A stretch of DNA of 12,045 nucleotides from Deltaproteobacteria bacterium. Lineage in GTDB: Bacteria; Myxococcota_A; Polyangia; Polyangiales; Houyiibacteriaceae. The notes below the pieces were generated by a model, which was not told where the DNA came from, searched no databases, and saw only the letters and a program-made list of their open reading frames with translations. The translations under genes and the position numbers were made by a program. The stretch lies in contig JAPUKT010000217.1 of NCBI GenBank assembly GCA_027295555.1, forward strand, positions 1-12,045, written 5' to 3'. Numbering within the stretch: the first letter of the stretch is position 1; every line of letters begins with the position of its first letter. This document shows positions 1 through 6,911 of the stretch, in pieces.

Positions 1-268
1 TGTTGGTCTTGTGCAGCCGATCGAGTGCCTCGCGCCACCGTCCGCGATAGACCAGATCGTTCCATTCGGGGATTAGATTGTCGATCGGACAACCTGTCGA
101 CGATTGGCAGAAGGGCACCCCACAGTCCATGCATCGCGCACCTTGCTGGCGCAGTTGCTCCTCGGGGACCTCGACCAGGTACTCATCCCAAGTCTGAATC
201 CTCTTTAGCGGGTCGACGTAAGGCACAGCCTCGCGCCGAAAGTCTTTGAAACCAGTTGGCGTACCCAT
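1..268 (-). CDS. gltD: Glutamate synthase [NADPH] small subunit, N-terminal fragment
   Basis: This is the first 89 codons of GltD; the gene runs off the left edge. GltD is the electron-input subunit of glutamate synthase: it oxidises NAD(P)H at FAD and passes electrons through 4Fe-4S clusters to GltB. The start ATG (268-266) gives MGTPTGFKDFRRE, the usual beginning of the family. Four cysteines, C46, C49, C54 and C60, in the pattern RCMDCGVPFC...GC, are the 4Fe-4S ligands of the N-terminal ferredoxin-like domain. They are followed by the very conserved NLIPEWNDLVYRGRWREAL. It lies 16 nt downstream of gltB on the same strand, so it is almost certainly cotranscribed. The ribosome binding site in that gap is weak (CCGAG at best), which suggests coupling to gltB translation. 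The FAD and NADPH domains are outside the window. Family assignment is very secure. Confidence 0.96.
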   Translation of the reverse strand, partial: MGTPTGFKDFRREAVPYVDPLKRIQTWDEYLVEVPEEQLRQQGARCMDCGVPFCQSSTGCPIDNLIPEWNDLVYRGRWREALDRLHKTN

Positions 269-284
269 CGTTACTCGGTTCTAT

Positions 285-3200
285 TCACTCTGCGACATCT
301 CTCTCGAGGGCATCGGGAGGTAGGGAGTCTCGTCGACCGACGTCACCGTCTACGAAAGTTGCGGCACGACCGAACTCGGCGCGCTCGCGTAGCACGCGTT
401 TGTAGTCGACTGGCATGACTTTCACGAAGTCGCTCAGGACGGAGTCCCACCTTGCCAGCACGCGCTCGGCCGTCTTCGACCCGGTGTACTGAAGGTGCTC
501 TTCGATGAGCCCTCGCACCTCGGCGATTTCTTGTGGATCCTCCAGTGGATCGAGATCGACCATGTCTTGGTTGCAGCGACGCGCAAAGCCGCCCTCGGTA
601 TCGAGGACGTAGGCGATGCCACCGCTCATTCCGGCCCCGAAATTGAGCCCCGTACGACCGAGGATCACGGCGCGTCCTCCGGTCATGTATTCGCACGCGT
701 GGTCGCCCACCCCCTCGATCACCGTCCAGGCACCGGAGTTACGCACGCAAAAGCGCTCGGCAGCGCGCCCCCGGAAGAACGCCTTCCCTTTCACCGCGCC
801 GTACAGCACGACGTTGCCGATGATCATGTTTTCGGCGGGTATGAACGTGCTCTCTTTGGGGGGGTACACGATCAAGCGCCCGCCCGACAGGCCCTTGCCA
901 ACGTAGTCGTTGGCGTCGCCCTCGAGCTCTAGGGTCACGCCCTTCGCGAGCCACGCTCCGAAGCTCTGCCCAGCCGAGCCCTTGAACTTGAAGTGAATCG
1001 TCCCGTCCGGCAGCAGCTCCTCGCCCCAGGCCTTCGCGATTTCGTGGCTGAGCATCGTGCCGACCACACGATTGGTGTTCTTGATGGGAAACTCGGCGCG
1101 AACCTTTTCGCCGCGCTCGACTGCTGGCTTTGCCGCCTCGATCAATTGATTGTCGAGTGCACGCTCGAGCCCGTGGTCCTGCGGTTGGGTACAGTACACC
1201 TGGACGCCCTCGTGTAGCTTCTTCGCCGGTGTGAGAATCGGCGTGAGGTTGATCCCGCGGGCTTTCCAATGCGTGATGGCGTCCGCAATCTCCAGCACGT
1301 CCACCCGTCCGATCATCTCGTTGATCGTGTGGAAGCCGAGACGCGCCATGATCTCGCGTGCTTCCTCAGCGACCATGAACAAGTAGTTGATCACGTGCTC
1401 CGGCTGCCCGGTGAACTTCTTCCGCAGCTCCTCATCCTGCGTCGCGATTCCCACCGGACAGGTGTTGAGATGACACTTCCGCATCATGATGCAGCCGACC
1501 GCTACCAACGGCGCCGTGCTGAAGCCCATTTCCTCGGCACCAAGCAGCGCCGCGATCACCACGTCGCGGCCGGTCTTCATCTGCCCGTCGGCTTGCAAGA
1601 CAAAGCGGCTCCTCAAGTCGTTGAGCACGCAGGTTTGATGGGTCTCTGCAATCCCGAGCTCCCACGGAAGGCCAGCGTGCTTGATCGAGGTCAGGGGCGA
1701 AGCGCCGGTACCGCCATCATGCCCACTGATGAGAATGTGGTCTGCATGCGCCTTTGACACCCCGGCCGCAACGGTGCCTACGCCGACTTCGCTCACCAGC
1801 TTCACGCTGATCCGCGCGGAAGGATTGCTGTTCTTCAGGTCGTGGATGAGCTGCGCCAGATCCTCGATCGAGTAGATGTCGTGGTGTGGCGGCGGGCTGA
1901 TCAGACCGACCCCCGGCGTCGAATGCCGCACGGCAGCGATCTTCTCGTCCACCTTGCGCCCGGGCAGCTCGCCGCCTTCGCCTGGCTTGGCCCCCTGGGC
2001 CATCTTGATCTGAAGCTCGTCGGCGTTGGTGAGGTAGTTGATCGTGACCCCAAATCGGCCTGAAGCCACCTGCTTGATCGCGGAGCGCTTCGGGTTCATC
2101 GAGCCGTCGGCAAGCGGGAGATAGCGCTCCGGGTCTTCTCCGCCCTCGCCGGTGTTCGACTTGCCGCCGAGGTGGTTCATCGCGATCGCCAGCGTCGAGT
2201 GCGCCTCCGCTGAAATCGAGCCGAAGCTCATCGCACCGGTGGCAAAGCGCTTCACGATCTCGCTCGCAGGCTCGACCTCTTCCAACGGAATGGAGTTGCC
2301 CTTCTTGAACTGAAGCAAGCCTCGCAAAGTACATTGTGCAGCGCCGCTCTGGTTGGCGTGCTTGGCGAACTCTTTGTAGGCCTCGGCGCTATTGGTTCGC
2401 GCGGCGACCTGTAAGGTGGCGATGGCCTGCGGGTCCCACATATGACGCTCGCCGTTGGCACGCCAATGGAATTGCCCGTCATTGGGCAACATCGGAAGTT
2501 GGAGCTCTTCCTCGTCCGGATACCCGAGCGCATGTCGGTCGACGAGCTCTTGCGCGAGAACATTGAAACCCACGCCCTCGATACGGCTTGCGGTTCCAGC
2601 AAAGCACATGTCCACCACCGCCGAGTTCAAGCCGATAGCCTCGAAGATCTGTGCCCCCTTGTACGACTGCAGTGTTGAGATGCCCATCTTGGCAAACACC
2701 TTGAGCATCCCTTTCGCGACCGCCTTTCGGTAGCCCTTCACGATGCTGTCGTCGTCGGGGAACTGGTCTGCATCGAGCGCGTCTAGACGTCGCTCCTGCC
2801 ACAAAGCCTCAAAAGCCATGTAGGGGTTGATCGCGTCGGCGCCGTAAGCGACCAAGCAACAATGATGGTGGACCTCTCGCGCCTCACCGGTCACGAGGAC
2901 GAGTCCCACGCGGGTCCGCTTTTCCGCTCGCACCAGATGATGATGCACCGCTCCACACGCGAGCAGTGCGCTCACTGGAATGCGATCCTTTCCGATCGCC
3001 CGGTCGGTCAACACGACGATGCTATAACCCGCGTCGACTGCCTCTTCGGCTTCTCGTTGGATGCGCTTCAGCGCCGCCTTCAGCCCCTCTGGCCCCTCGG
3101 ACCGTGGCCACGTGATGTCGATAGTCTTGCTGCGCCAGCCGCGAACATCCATGGCCTTGAGCGCAGAGACTTCCTCGTTGGTCAGAATCGGGTGGGGAAT

Positions 3201-4904
3201 ACGAAGCCGCTGCGCGTGCTCTGGCGTGGTCTCGAGCAGGTTACGCTCCGGCCCGACATAGCACTCGAGCGCCATGATGACCTCCTCGCGGATCGAGTCG
3301 ATCGGCGGGTTGGTCACTTGGGCAAAGAGCTGCTTGAAGTAGTCGTAGAGCAACCGAGGCTGATCGCTCAGGACCGCAAGCGCCGCATCGTTCCCCATGG
3401 AGCCCACGGGGTCGCGTTTTTCGTGGATCATCGGGCCCAACATGAACTGCAGCGTTTCGGTCGTGTACCCAAACGCGCGCATGCGTGGCATCAGCGTTTC
3501 CGGTTCGAATCCGTGCGCATTGCCGGGTCGTTCCAACTCCCTCAAACGCAGTCGCTGCTCGTTGAGCCACTCGCCATAGGGTCGACGCGAAGCAATGTCG
3601 TGCTTGAGCTCGTCATCGGGGATCATGCGCCCCTGCTCGAAGTCGATCAGGAACATGCGGCCGGGCTTGAGGCGCCCTTTGTACTTCACCATCTCCGGCG
3701 GCACCGGAAGCACACCGACTTCCGACGCCATGATCACCTTGTCGTCGTGGGTCAGATAGTAGCGGCTCGGGCGAAGCCCGTTTCGGTCGAGGACCGCGCC
3801 GATGTACGTTCCATCGGTAAATGCGATCGACGCCGGCCCGTCCCATGGCTCCATCAGGCATGAGTGAAACTCGTAGAAGTCGCGCTTTTCCTGGGGCATG
3901 TGGTCGTGCTTCTGCCAGGCCTCCGGGATCATCATGACCGCTGCCTCCGGCATGGTGCGGCCGCTCATGTACAGGAACTCGAGCACGTTATCGAAGGTCC
4001 CAGAGTCGGAACAATCGGGCTCGGTCACCGGGAACACCTTGCGCAAGTCGCCGCCGAAGAGCTCGCTGTGCATGACCCCTTGACGTGCGCGCATATAGTT
4101 CACGTTTCCACGAAGCGTGTTGATCTCGCCATTGTGGCTCAGGCAGCGCATCGGTTGCGCACGGTCCCAGGAAGGGAACGTGTTCGTCGAGAAGCGCGAG
4201 TGCACCATCGCGAGGTGGGTTTCGTAGTCCGGGTCGGTGAGGTCCGGATAGAAGGGGAGCAGCTGCTCACAGGTGAGCATGCCCTTGTAGATGATGGTCT
4301 TGCTCGAGAGCGAGCAGGCATAGAGCATCAGCGCTTGCTCGAGCTTCGGGTCGACTCGAAGCGGGCTCGTCGCGCTCTTGCGGATCAGGTAGAGCTGGCG
4401 CTCGAAGGCGTCCTGGTCGAGCCCATCGGCGGCGCCGATGAAGAGCTGCTCGATGCGGGGCCTGCTGTCCACCGCAGTCGGCCCGAGGTCGGCGCCCTCG
4501 GCGTCGGTCGGAACCTCGCGCCACCCGAGGAACTTCTGGCCCTGGGCTTCGATGGCCCGCTCGAAGGCGGCCTTACAATAAGTGCGCTCGTCGTCCTTCG
4601 TGGGCAGGAAGATGTTGCCGACGCCGTACTTGCCGGGCTCCGGAAGGTCGGTGCCGAGGGTCCCGTTCGCCACCCGCGCGAAGAGCTTGTGGGGGATGGC
4701 GGTGAGAATGCCCGCACCGTCACCGGTGTTCTTCTCCGACCCGCGCGCGCCGCGGTGGTCCATGTTGCACAGAATGCGGTTCGCATCCTTCATGATCTGG
4801 TGGGACGCCTGGCCCTTGATCTGCGCAACGAAGCCCACACCGCACGCGTCCTTTTCGTTGGCGGGATCGTAGAGGCCGTATTTTTCAGGGAGTCCGTACT
4901 TCAT
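285..4904 (-). CDS. gltB: Glutamate synthase [NADPH] large subunit
   Basis: A full-length GltB of 1539 residues, normal for the bacterial alpha subunit. It hydrolyses glutamine, channels the ammonia, and reductively aminates 2-oxoglutarate at FMN to give glutamate; it acts in the cytosol with GltD. The N-terminal class II amidotransferase domain begins at Cys21 (DACGVGFV), so a 20-residue propeptide is probably removed to expose the catalytic Cys. HNGEINTLRGN at about 257-267 belongs to the glutamine site. The FMN-binding synthase domain includes GGKSNTGEGGEDP from residue 913. The 3Fe-4S ligands are C1138, C1144 and C1149 (CIMMRKCHLNTC). The C-terminal part from about 1240 is the GXGXG beta-helix. 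The ATG at 4904 is the only start available: an in-frame TAA lies 27 nt upstream and no other start codon occurs before Cys21. The Shine-Dalgarno match is poor. No inactivating change was seen. Confidence 0.98.
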   Translation of the reverse strand: MKYGLPEKYGLYDPANEKDACGVGFVAQIKGQASHQIMKDANRILCNMDHRGARGSEKNTGDGAGILTAIPHKLFARVANGTLGTDLPEPGKYGVGNIFLPTKDDERTYCKAAFERAIEAQGQKFLGWREVPTDAEGADLGPTAVDSRPRIEQLFIGAADGLDQDAFERQLYLIRKSATSPLRVDPKLEQALMLYACSLSSKTIIYKGMLTCEQLLPFYPDLTDPDYETHLAMVHSRFSTNTFPSWDRAQPMRCLSHNGEINTLRGNVNYMRARQGVMHSELFGGDLRKVFPVTEPDCSDSGTFDNVLEFLYMSGRTMPEAAVMMIPEAWQKHDHMPQEKRDFYEFHSCLMEPWDGPASIAFTDGTYIGAVLDRNGLRPSRYYLTHDDKVIMASEVGVLPVPPEMVKYKGRLKPGRMFLIDFEQGRMIPDDELKHDIASRRPYGEWLNEQRLRLRELERPGNAHGFEPETLMPRMRAFGYTTETLQFMLGPMIHEKRDPVGSMGNDAALAVLSDQPRLLYDYFKQLFAQVTNPPIDSIREEVIMALECYVGPERNLLETTPEHAQRLRIPHPILTNEEVSALKAMDVRGWRSKTIDITWPRSEGPEGLKAALKRIQREAEEAVDAGYSIVVLTDRAIGKDRIPVSALLACGAVHHHLVRAEKRTRVGLVLVTGEAREVHHHCCLVAYGADAINPYMAFEALWQERRLDALDADQFPDDDSIVKGYRKAVAKGMLKVFAKMGISTLQSYKGAQIFEAIGLNSAVVDMCFAGTASRIEGVGFNVLAQELVDRHALGYPDEEELQLPMLPNDGQFHWRANGERHMWDPQAIATLQVAARTNSAEAYKEFAKHANQSGAAQCTLRGLLQFKKGNSIPLEEVEPASEIVKRFATGAMSFGSISAEAHSTLAIAMNHLGGKSNTGEGGEDPERYLPLADGSMNPKRSAIKQVASGRFGVTINYLTNADELQIKMAQGAKPGEGGELPGRKVDEKIAAVRHSTPGVGLISPPPHHDIYSIEDLAQLIHDLKNSNPSARISVKLVSEVGVGTVAAGVSKAHADHILISGHDGGTGASPLTSIKHAGLPWELGIAETHQTCVLNDLRSRFVLQADGQMKTGRDVVIAALLGAEEMGFSTAPLVAVGCIMMRKCHLNTCPVGIATQDEELRKKFTGQPEHVINYLFMVAEEAREIMARLGFHTINEMIGRVDVLEIADAITHWKARGINLTPILTPAKKLHEGVQVYCTQPQDHGLERALDNQLIEAAKPAVERGEKVRAEFPIKNTNRVVGTMLSHEIAKAWGEELLPDGTIHFKFKGSAGQSFGAWLAKGVTLELEGDANDYVGKGLSGGRLIVYPPKESTFIPAENMIIGNVVLYGAVKGKAFFRGRAAERFCVRNSGAWTVIEGVGDHACEYMTGGRAVILGRTGLNFGAGMSGGIAYVLDTEGGFARRCNQDMVDLDPLEDPQEIAEVRGLIEEHLQYTGSKTAERVLARWDSVLSDFVKVMPVDYKRVLRERAEFGRAATFVDGDVGRRDSLPPDALERDVAE

Positions 4905-4926
4905 CTTCGCGTGATTTCTGAGAGCT

Positions 4927-4961
4927 GAGGGTTACCCCTCGTCTAAGGGGATTGTCCCCTT
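4927..4961 (-). promoter_or_regulatory. Tandem hairpins with alternative pairing in the regulator-gltB gap
   Basis: Almost all of the 57-nt gap between the regulator stop and the gltB start is self-complementary. Read on the minus strand, the first hairpin (4961-4945) is AAGGGG-ACAAT-CCCCTT, beginning right after the stop codon. The second (4940-4927) is GAGGG-GTAA-CCCTC, with a GNRA-type tetraloop. A competing stem, AGGGG with CCCCT (4950-4935), uses the 3' arm of the first and the 5' arm of the second, so it excludes both. There is no U-tract after either hairpin, so neither is a typical intrinsic terminator. An attenuator, a processing site or an mRNA stabiliser are all possible. The pairing is seen directly; any function is inference. 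Confidence 0.45.
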
Positions 4962-5513
4962 TTAAGAAGCTTGGCGGGTTTCGAGGGGGTCCCCTTTGCG
5001 GCGGGGGCGCTTGCGACGCCGAGGTTCGCCGGCGGGCTCACCGGCCGGGAGAGCGACTTCGGCTCTCTCCGTGTGAGTCGAAAGCACCACCATGGTTTCA
5101 GTGCTCGCGACCCCCTCCATGGACCGGATGCGGCTGATGAGCCCCTCCAGATCCTTGGTGTTCTGCGTTTTTACCTTGAGGAGAAGGGTATGGCCACCCG
5201 TGACGTGATGGCACTCCATCACCTGGGGGATCGAGTCCACCCACTCTTCGAAGGCGCTCAGTTGTTTCGGGCTGAGGATCGACACACCGATGAATGCAGC
5301 GACGTCGAGGCCGACCTTCCTGGCATCGAGTAGGGCATGGTAACCCTTGATAATTCCGGCGCTCTCGAGCTTGCGGACGCGCTCCATCACCGACGGCGCG
5401 CTGAGACCCACGCTCGCGCCGATCTCCTTTAACGAGCGCTTGGAATCGCGCTGCAGCTCGTCGAGCACCCGCAGATCAATTCCATCGAGAACGTATGTTT
5501 CTCCTAAATTCAT
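4962..5513 (-). CDS. Lrp/AsnC family transcriptional regulator
   Basis: A 183-residue feast/famine regulator. Residues 12-61 form the AsnC-type winged helix-turn-helix (LDELQRDSKRSLKEIGASVG, then SAPSVMERVRKLE and GIIKGYHA). Residues 66-148 are the RAM effector-binding and oligomerisation domain (VGLDVAAFIGVS, VMECHHVTGGHTLLLKV). Such proteins form dimers and octamers, bind amino acids, and wrap DNA at phased sites. The typical family length is about 150-165; here a tail from about 152 holds PAGEPAGEP and the basic run RRRKRPRRK (165-173), which is unusual. It lies 57 nt upstream of gltB on the same strand, so gltBD is an obvious candidate target. The ATG overlaps an inverted repeat. Its Shine-Dalgarno (AGG, 10 nt upstream) is weak, while a good AGGAGA lies inside codons 3-5 with no usable start after it. 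Family is secure; the ligand and regulon are not known from sequence. Confidence 0.93.
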   Translation of the reverse strand: MNLGETYVLDGIDLRVLDELQRDSKRSLKEIGASVGLSAPSVMERVRKLESAGIIKGYHALLDARKVGLDVAAFIGVSILSPKQLSAFEEWVDSIPQVMECHHVTGGHTLLLKVKTQNTKDLEGLISRIRSMEGVASTETMVVLSTHTERAEVALPAGEPAGEPRRRKRPRRKGDPLETRQAS

Positions 5514-5517
5514 TAGG
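5503..5517. promoter_or_regulatory. CCTAA-N5-TTAGG dyad over the regulator start codon
   Basis: CCTAAATTCATTAGG is a 15-bp imperfect palindrome with an AT-rich centre, overlapping the ATG of the Lrp-type gene. Its size and AT-rich core resemble the E. coli Lrp 15-bp consensus, but the flanking bases do not match that consensus. It shares its TTAGG half with the larger inverted repeat at 5512-5539. A regulator binding site is an inference. Confidence 0.4.
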
Positions 5518-5539
5518 CTGGAACCTGAGGAAGCCTAAT
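5512..5539. promoter_or_regulatory. 8-bp inverted repeat, candidate autoregulatory operator
   Basis: ATTAGGCT (5512-5519) and AGCCTAAT (5532-5539) form a perfect 8-bp inverted repeat with a 12-bp spacer; the arm centres are 20 bp apart. It spans the predicted transcription start and reaches the start codon of the Lrp-type gene. This is where a self-repressing regulator would bind, and autoregulation is common in the Lrp/AsnC family. The repeat is seen directly; the operator role is inferred. Confidence 0.5.
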
Positions 5540-5567
5540 AGATAGGGTGTCTAGCCCGCCCTGTCAA
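5539..5567 (-). promoter_or_regulatory. Sigma70-type promoter of the Lrp-type gene
   Basis: On the minus strand a perfect TTGACA (5567-5562) is followed by a 17-nt spacer and TATCTA (5544-5539), a weak -10 with three matches to TATAAT. Transcription would start near 5532, giving a leader of only about 20 nt before the ATG at 5513. The inverted repeat 5512-5539 would cover the start site. Confidence 0.5.
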
Positions 5568-5615
5568 ACCAATAGTGCTTTTGGGGACCGGATGCATTGG
5601 AAATTCAAGCGTAAA

Positions 5616-5621
5616 TATAAT
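5616..5621 (+). promoter_or_regulatory. TATAAT -10 element upstream of the kinase gene
   Basis: A perfect TATAAT lies in the most AT-rich part of the intergenic region. No good -35 hexamer sits 16-18 nt upstream (TGCATT at 17 nt), so the promoter may be weak or activator-dependent. Transcription would start near 5628, at the left arm of the second inverted repeat, leaving a leader of about 45 nt before the kinase ATG. Confidence 0.45.
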
Positions 5622-5626
5622 AGTTT

Positions 5627-5656
5627 GACCTAAACGGCCTAGAGCTTTTTTAGGTC
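5627..5656. promoter_or_regulatory. 8-bp inverted repeat in the kinase leader
   Basis: GACCTAAA (5627-5634) and TTTAGGTC (5649-5656) form a perfect 8-bp inverted repeat with a 14-bp spacer; the CCTAA and TTAGG cores are 21 bp apart centre to centre. The cores match those of the repeat at the regulator start, but in the opposite order. It covers the predicted +1 to +29 of the kinase transcript, so it could be an operator or an mRNA hairpin. The function is inferred. Confidence 0.45.
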
Positions 5657-5672
5657 GGCACGACGGAGTCCG

Positions 5673-6911
5673 ATGAAGGAGTCGAGCGCCGAAACGATGG
5701 AGTCTGCAAACCCTAGCCGTCCGCCAGACGCATCTACGTTTTCTACCGTCCCCGAGCCCACCTCGCCGAAGCGTATCGGCCGATATGAGCTTTGCTTCGA
5801 GCTCGCCTCGGGAGGAATGGCCAGCGTCTACCTGGCCCGAGCCGAGGGCGCACCCGGCTTCCAGAAGCTGGTCGCGTTGAAGCGTATCCATCCGCATCTT
5901 GCCTCCGAGAAGGACTACGTCGAGATGTTCCTCGACGAGGCGCGGATCGCATCGCGTATCACACACGCGAACGTCTGCAGTGTGTTCGACTTCGGCGAGG
6001 CTGACGGCGAGTACTACATCGCGATGGAGTACCTAGTCGGCGAGCCTCTCTCGCGCGTGCACCGCAGGGTCGTTGCGAACGCAGACCAACGGAGCTCCAA
6101 TCTATTGCCGGCGCGCATGGCGCGCGTGATCGCGAGCGCATGCGAAGGTCTTCATGCCGCCCACGAGCAGAAGGACTCGAAGGGCGAGCTGCTCCGTGTG
6201 GTGCACCGGGATGTCTCGGCTGAGAACCTATTCGTCACCTACGACGGCGTAGTGCAAGTGGTGGACTTCGGGATCGCTCATGCGCGCCAACGGGTCCACC
6301 ACACTTCGGCGGGCCAGGTCAAAGGCACGTTTCCTTACATGGCGCCCGAGCAGATGACCGCGGCCGTGGTCGATCGACGAGTGGACGTGTGGGCGCTCGG
6401 CGCCGTGTTGTGGGAGCTGTTGACCCTGCGGCGACTGTTCCTGCGAGATACCGACGTCAACACGATGTACGCCGTGTTGTCCGGCGAGATTCGTCCGCCT
6501 TCGGACTACCGCAAAGACGTCCCGCCCGAGCTCGATGCGATCGTGTTGCGCGCACTGCAACGGAACCCGGAGGAGCGCTGGCAGACCGCACGTGAAATGG
6601 GCAAAGCACTCCGGCGGTTCCTCGCCAAGCAAGAGGAGCTAGTGGGGCCTGCGGAGCTTGCCGACTGGATGGCTGAGCTCTTCCCGCAGGGCGAGCTTCG
6701 GAAGCAGCAGCTCATGGATATCGCGCGAACGACGGATGGCGCCGATCTGCCGGAGGGTGTTCGTCGCGCCAACGAAGAGCCGGTTATTCGAATCCCACGG
6801 ACGAAAGGGCGCGGGACACCGACGGCGCCACCGCTGCCAGCGAGTCTGGTCACGTTGGTGATCGGGGTCGCGACCGTTCTGACGGTGCTCGCGCTCGACT
6901 GGCTTCGTTAA
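5673..6911 (+). CDS. Tail-anchored Hanks-type Ser/Thr protein kinase
   Basis: A 412-residue eukaryotic-like protein kinase with all key catalytic residues. The glycine-rich loop is ASGGMASVYLAR (45-56), with Ala in place of the first and third Gly. Other residues are the ATP-binding K70 (VALK), the paired acid E89, the catalytic loop HRDVSAENLF (178-187, D180 and N185), DFG 198-200, APE 224-226 and DVWALG 238-243. The kinase domain spans about 38-317. A roughly 70-residue linker (about 318-387) leads to one hydrophobic segment (about 389-408) ending only a few residues before the C-terminus. There is no sensor domain after the membrane segment, so the protein is probably anchored by its tail with the kinase in the cytosol. 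The ATG at 5673 has GGAG four nt upstream; Met9 is a poorer alternative. Its substrate cannot be told from sequence. The gene is divergent from the Lrp-type regulator. Confidence 0.95.
   Translation: MKESSAETMESANPSRPPDASTFSTVPEPTSPKRIGRYELCFELASGGMASVYLARAEGAPGFQKLVALKRIHPHLASEKDYVEMFLDEARIASRITHANVCSVFDFGEADGEYYIAMEYLVGEPLSRVHRRVVANADQRSSNLLPARMARVIASACEGLHAAHEQKDSKGELLRVVHRDVSAENLFVTYDGVVQVVDFGIAHARQRVHHTSAGQVKGTFPYMAPEQMTAAVVDRRVDVWALGAVLWELLTLRRLFLRDTDVNTMYAVLSGEIRPPSDYRKDVPPELDAIVLRALQRNPEERWQTAREMGKALRRFLAKQEELVGPAELADWMAELFPQGELRKQQLMDIARTTDGADLPEGVRRANEEPVIRIPRTKGRGTPTAPPLPASLVTLVIGVATVLTVLALDWLR

Noticed and set aside
25..249. 74-codon open frame on the plus strand
   Set aside because: It is antisense to the gltD N-terminus, whose cysteine motif is clearly conserved; no independent support.
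2862..4928. Two long back-to-back open frames on the plus strand (333 and 354 codons) opposite gltB
   Set aside because: They are antisense to the well-conserved gltB coding sequence and match no recognisable family. Such frames are expected opposite G+C-rich genes.
4945..4964. Intrinsic terminator for the Lrp-type gene
   Set aside because: The hairpin is only 6 bp and is followed on the minus strand by TAGACG, not a U-tract. On the plus strand only four T residues follow the C run, and no gene there would need it.
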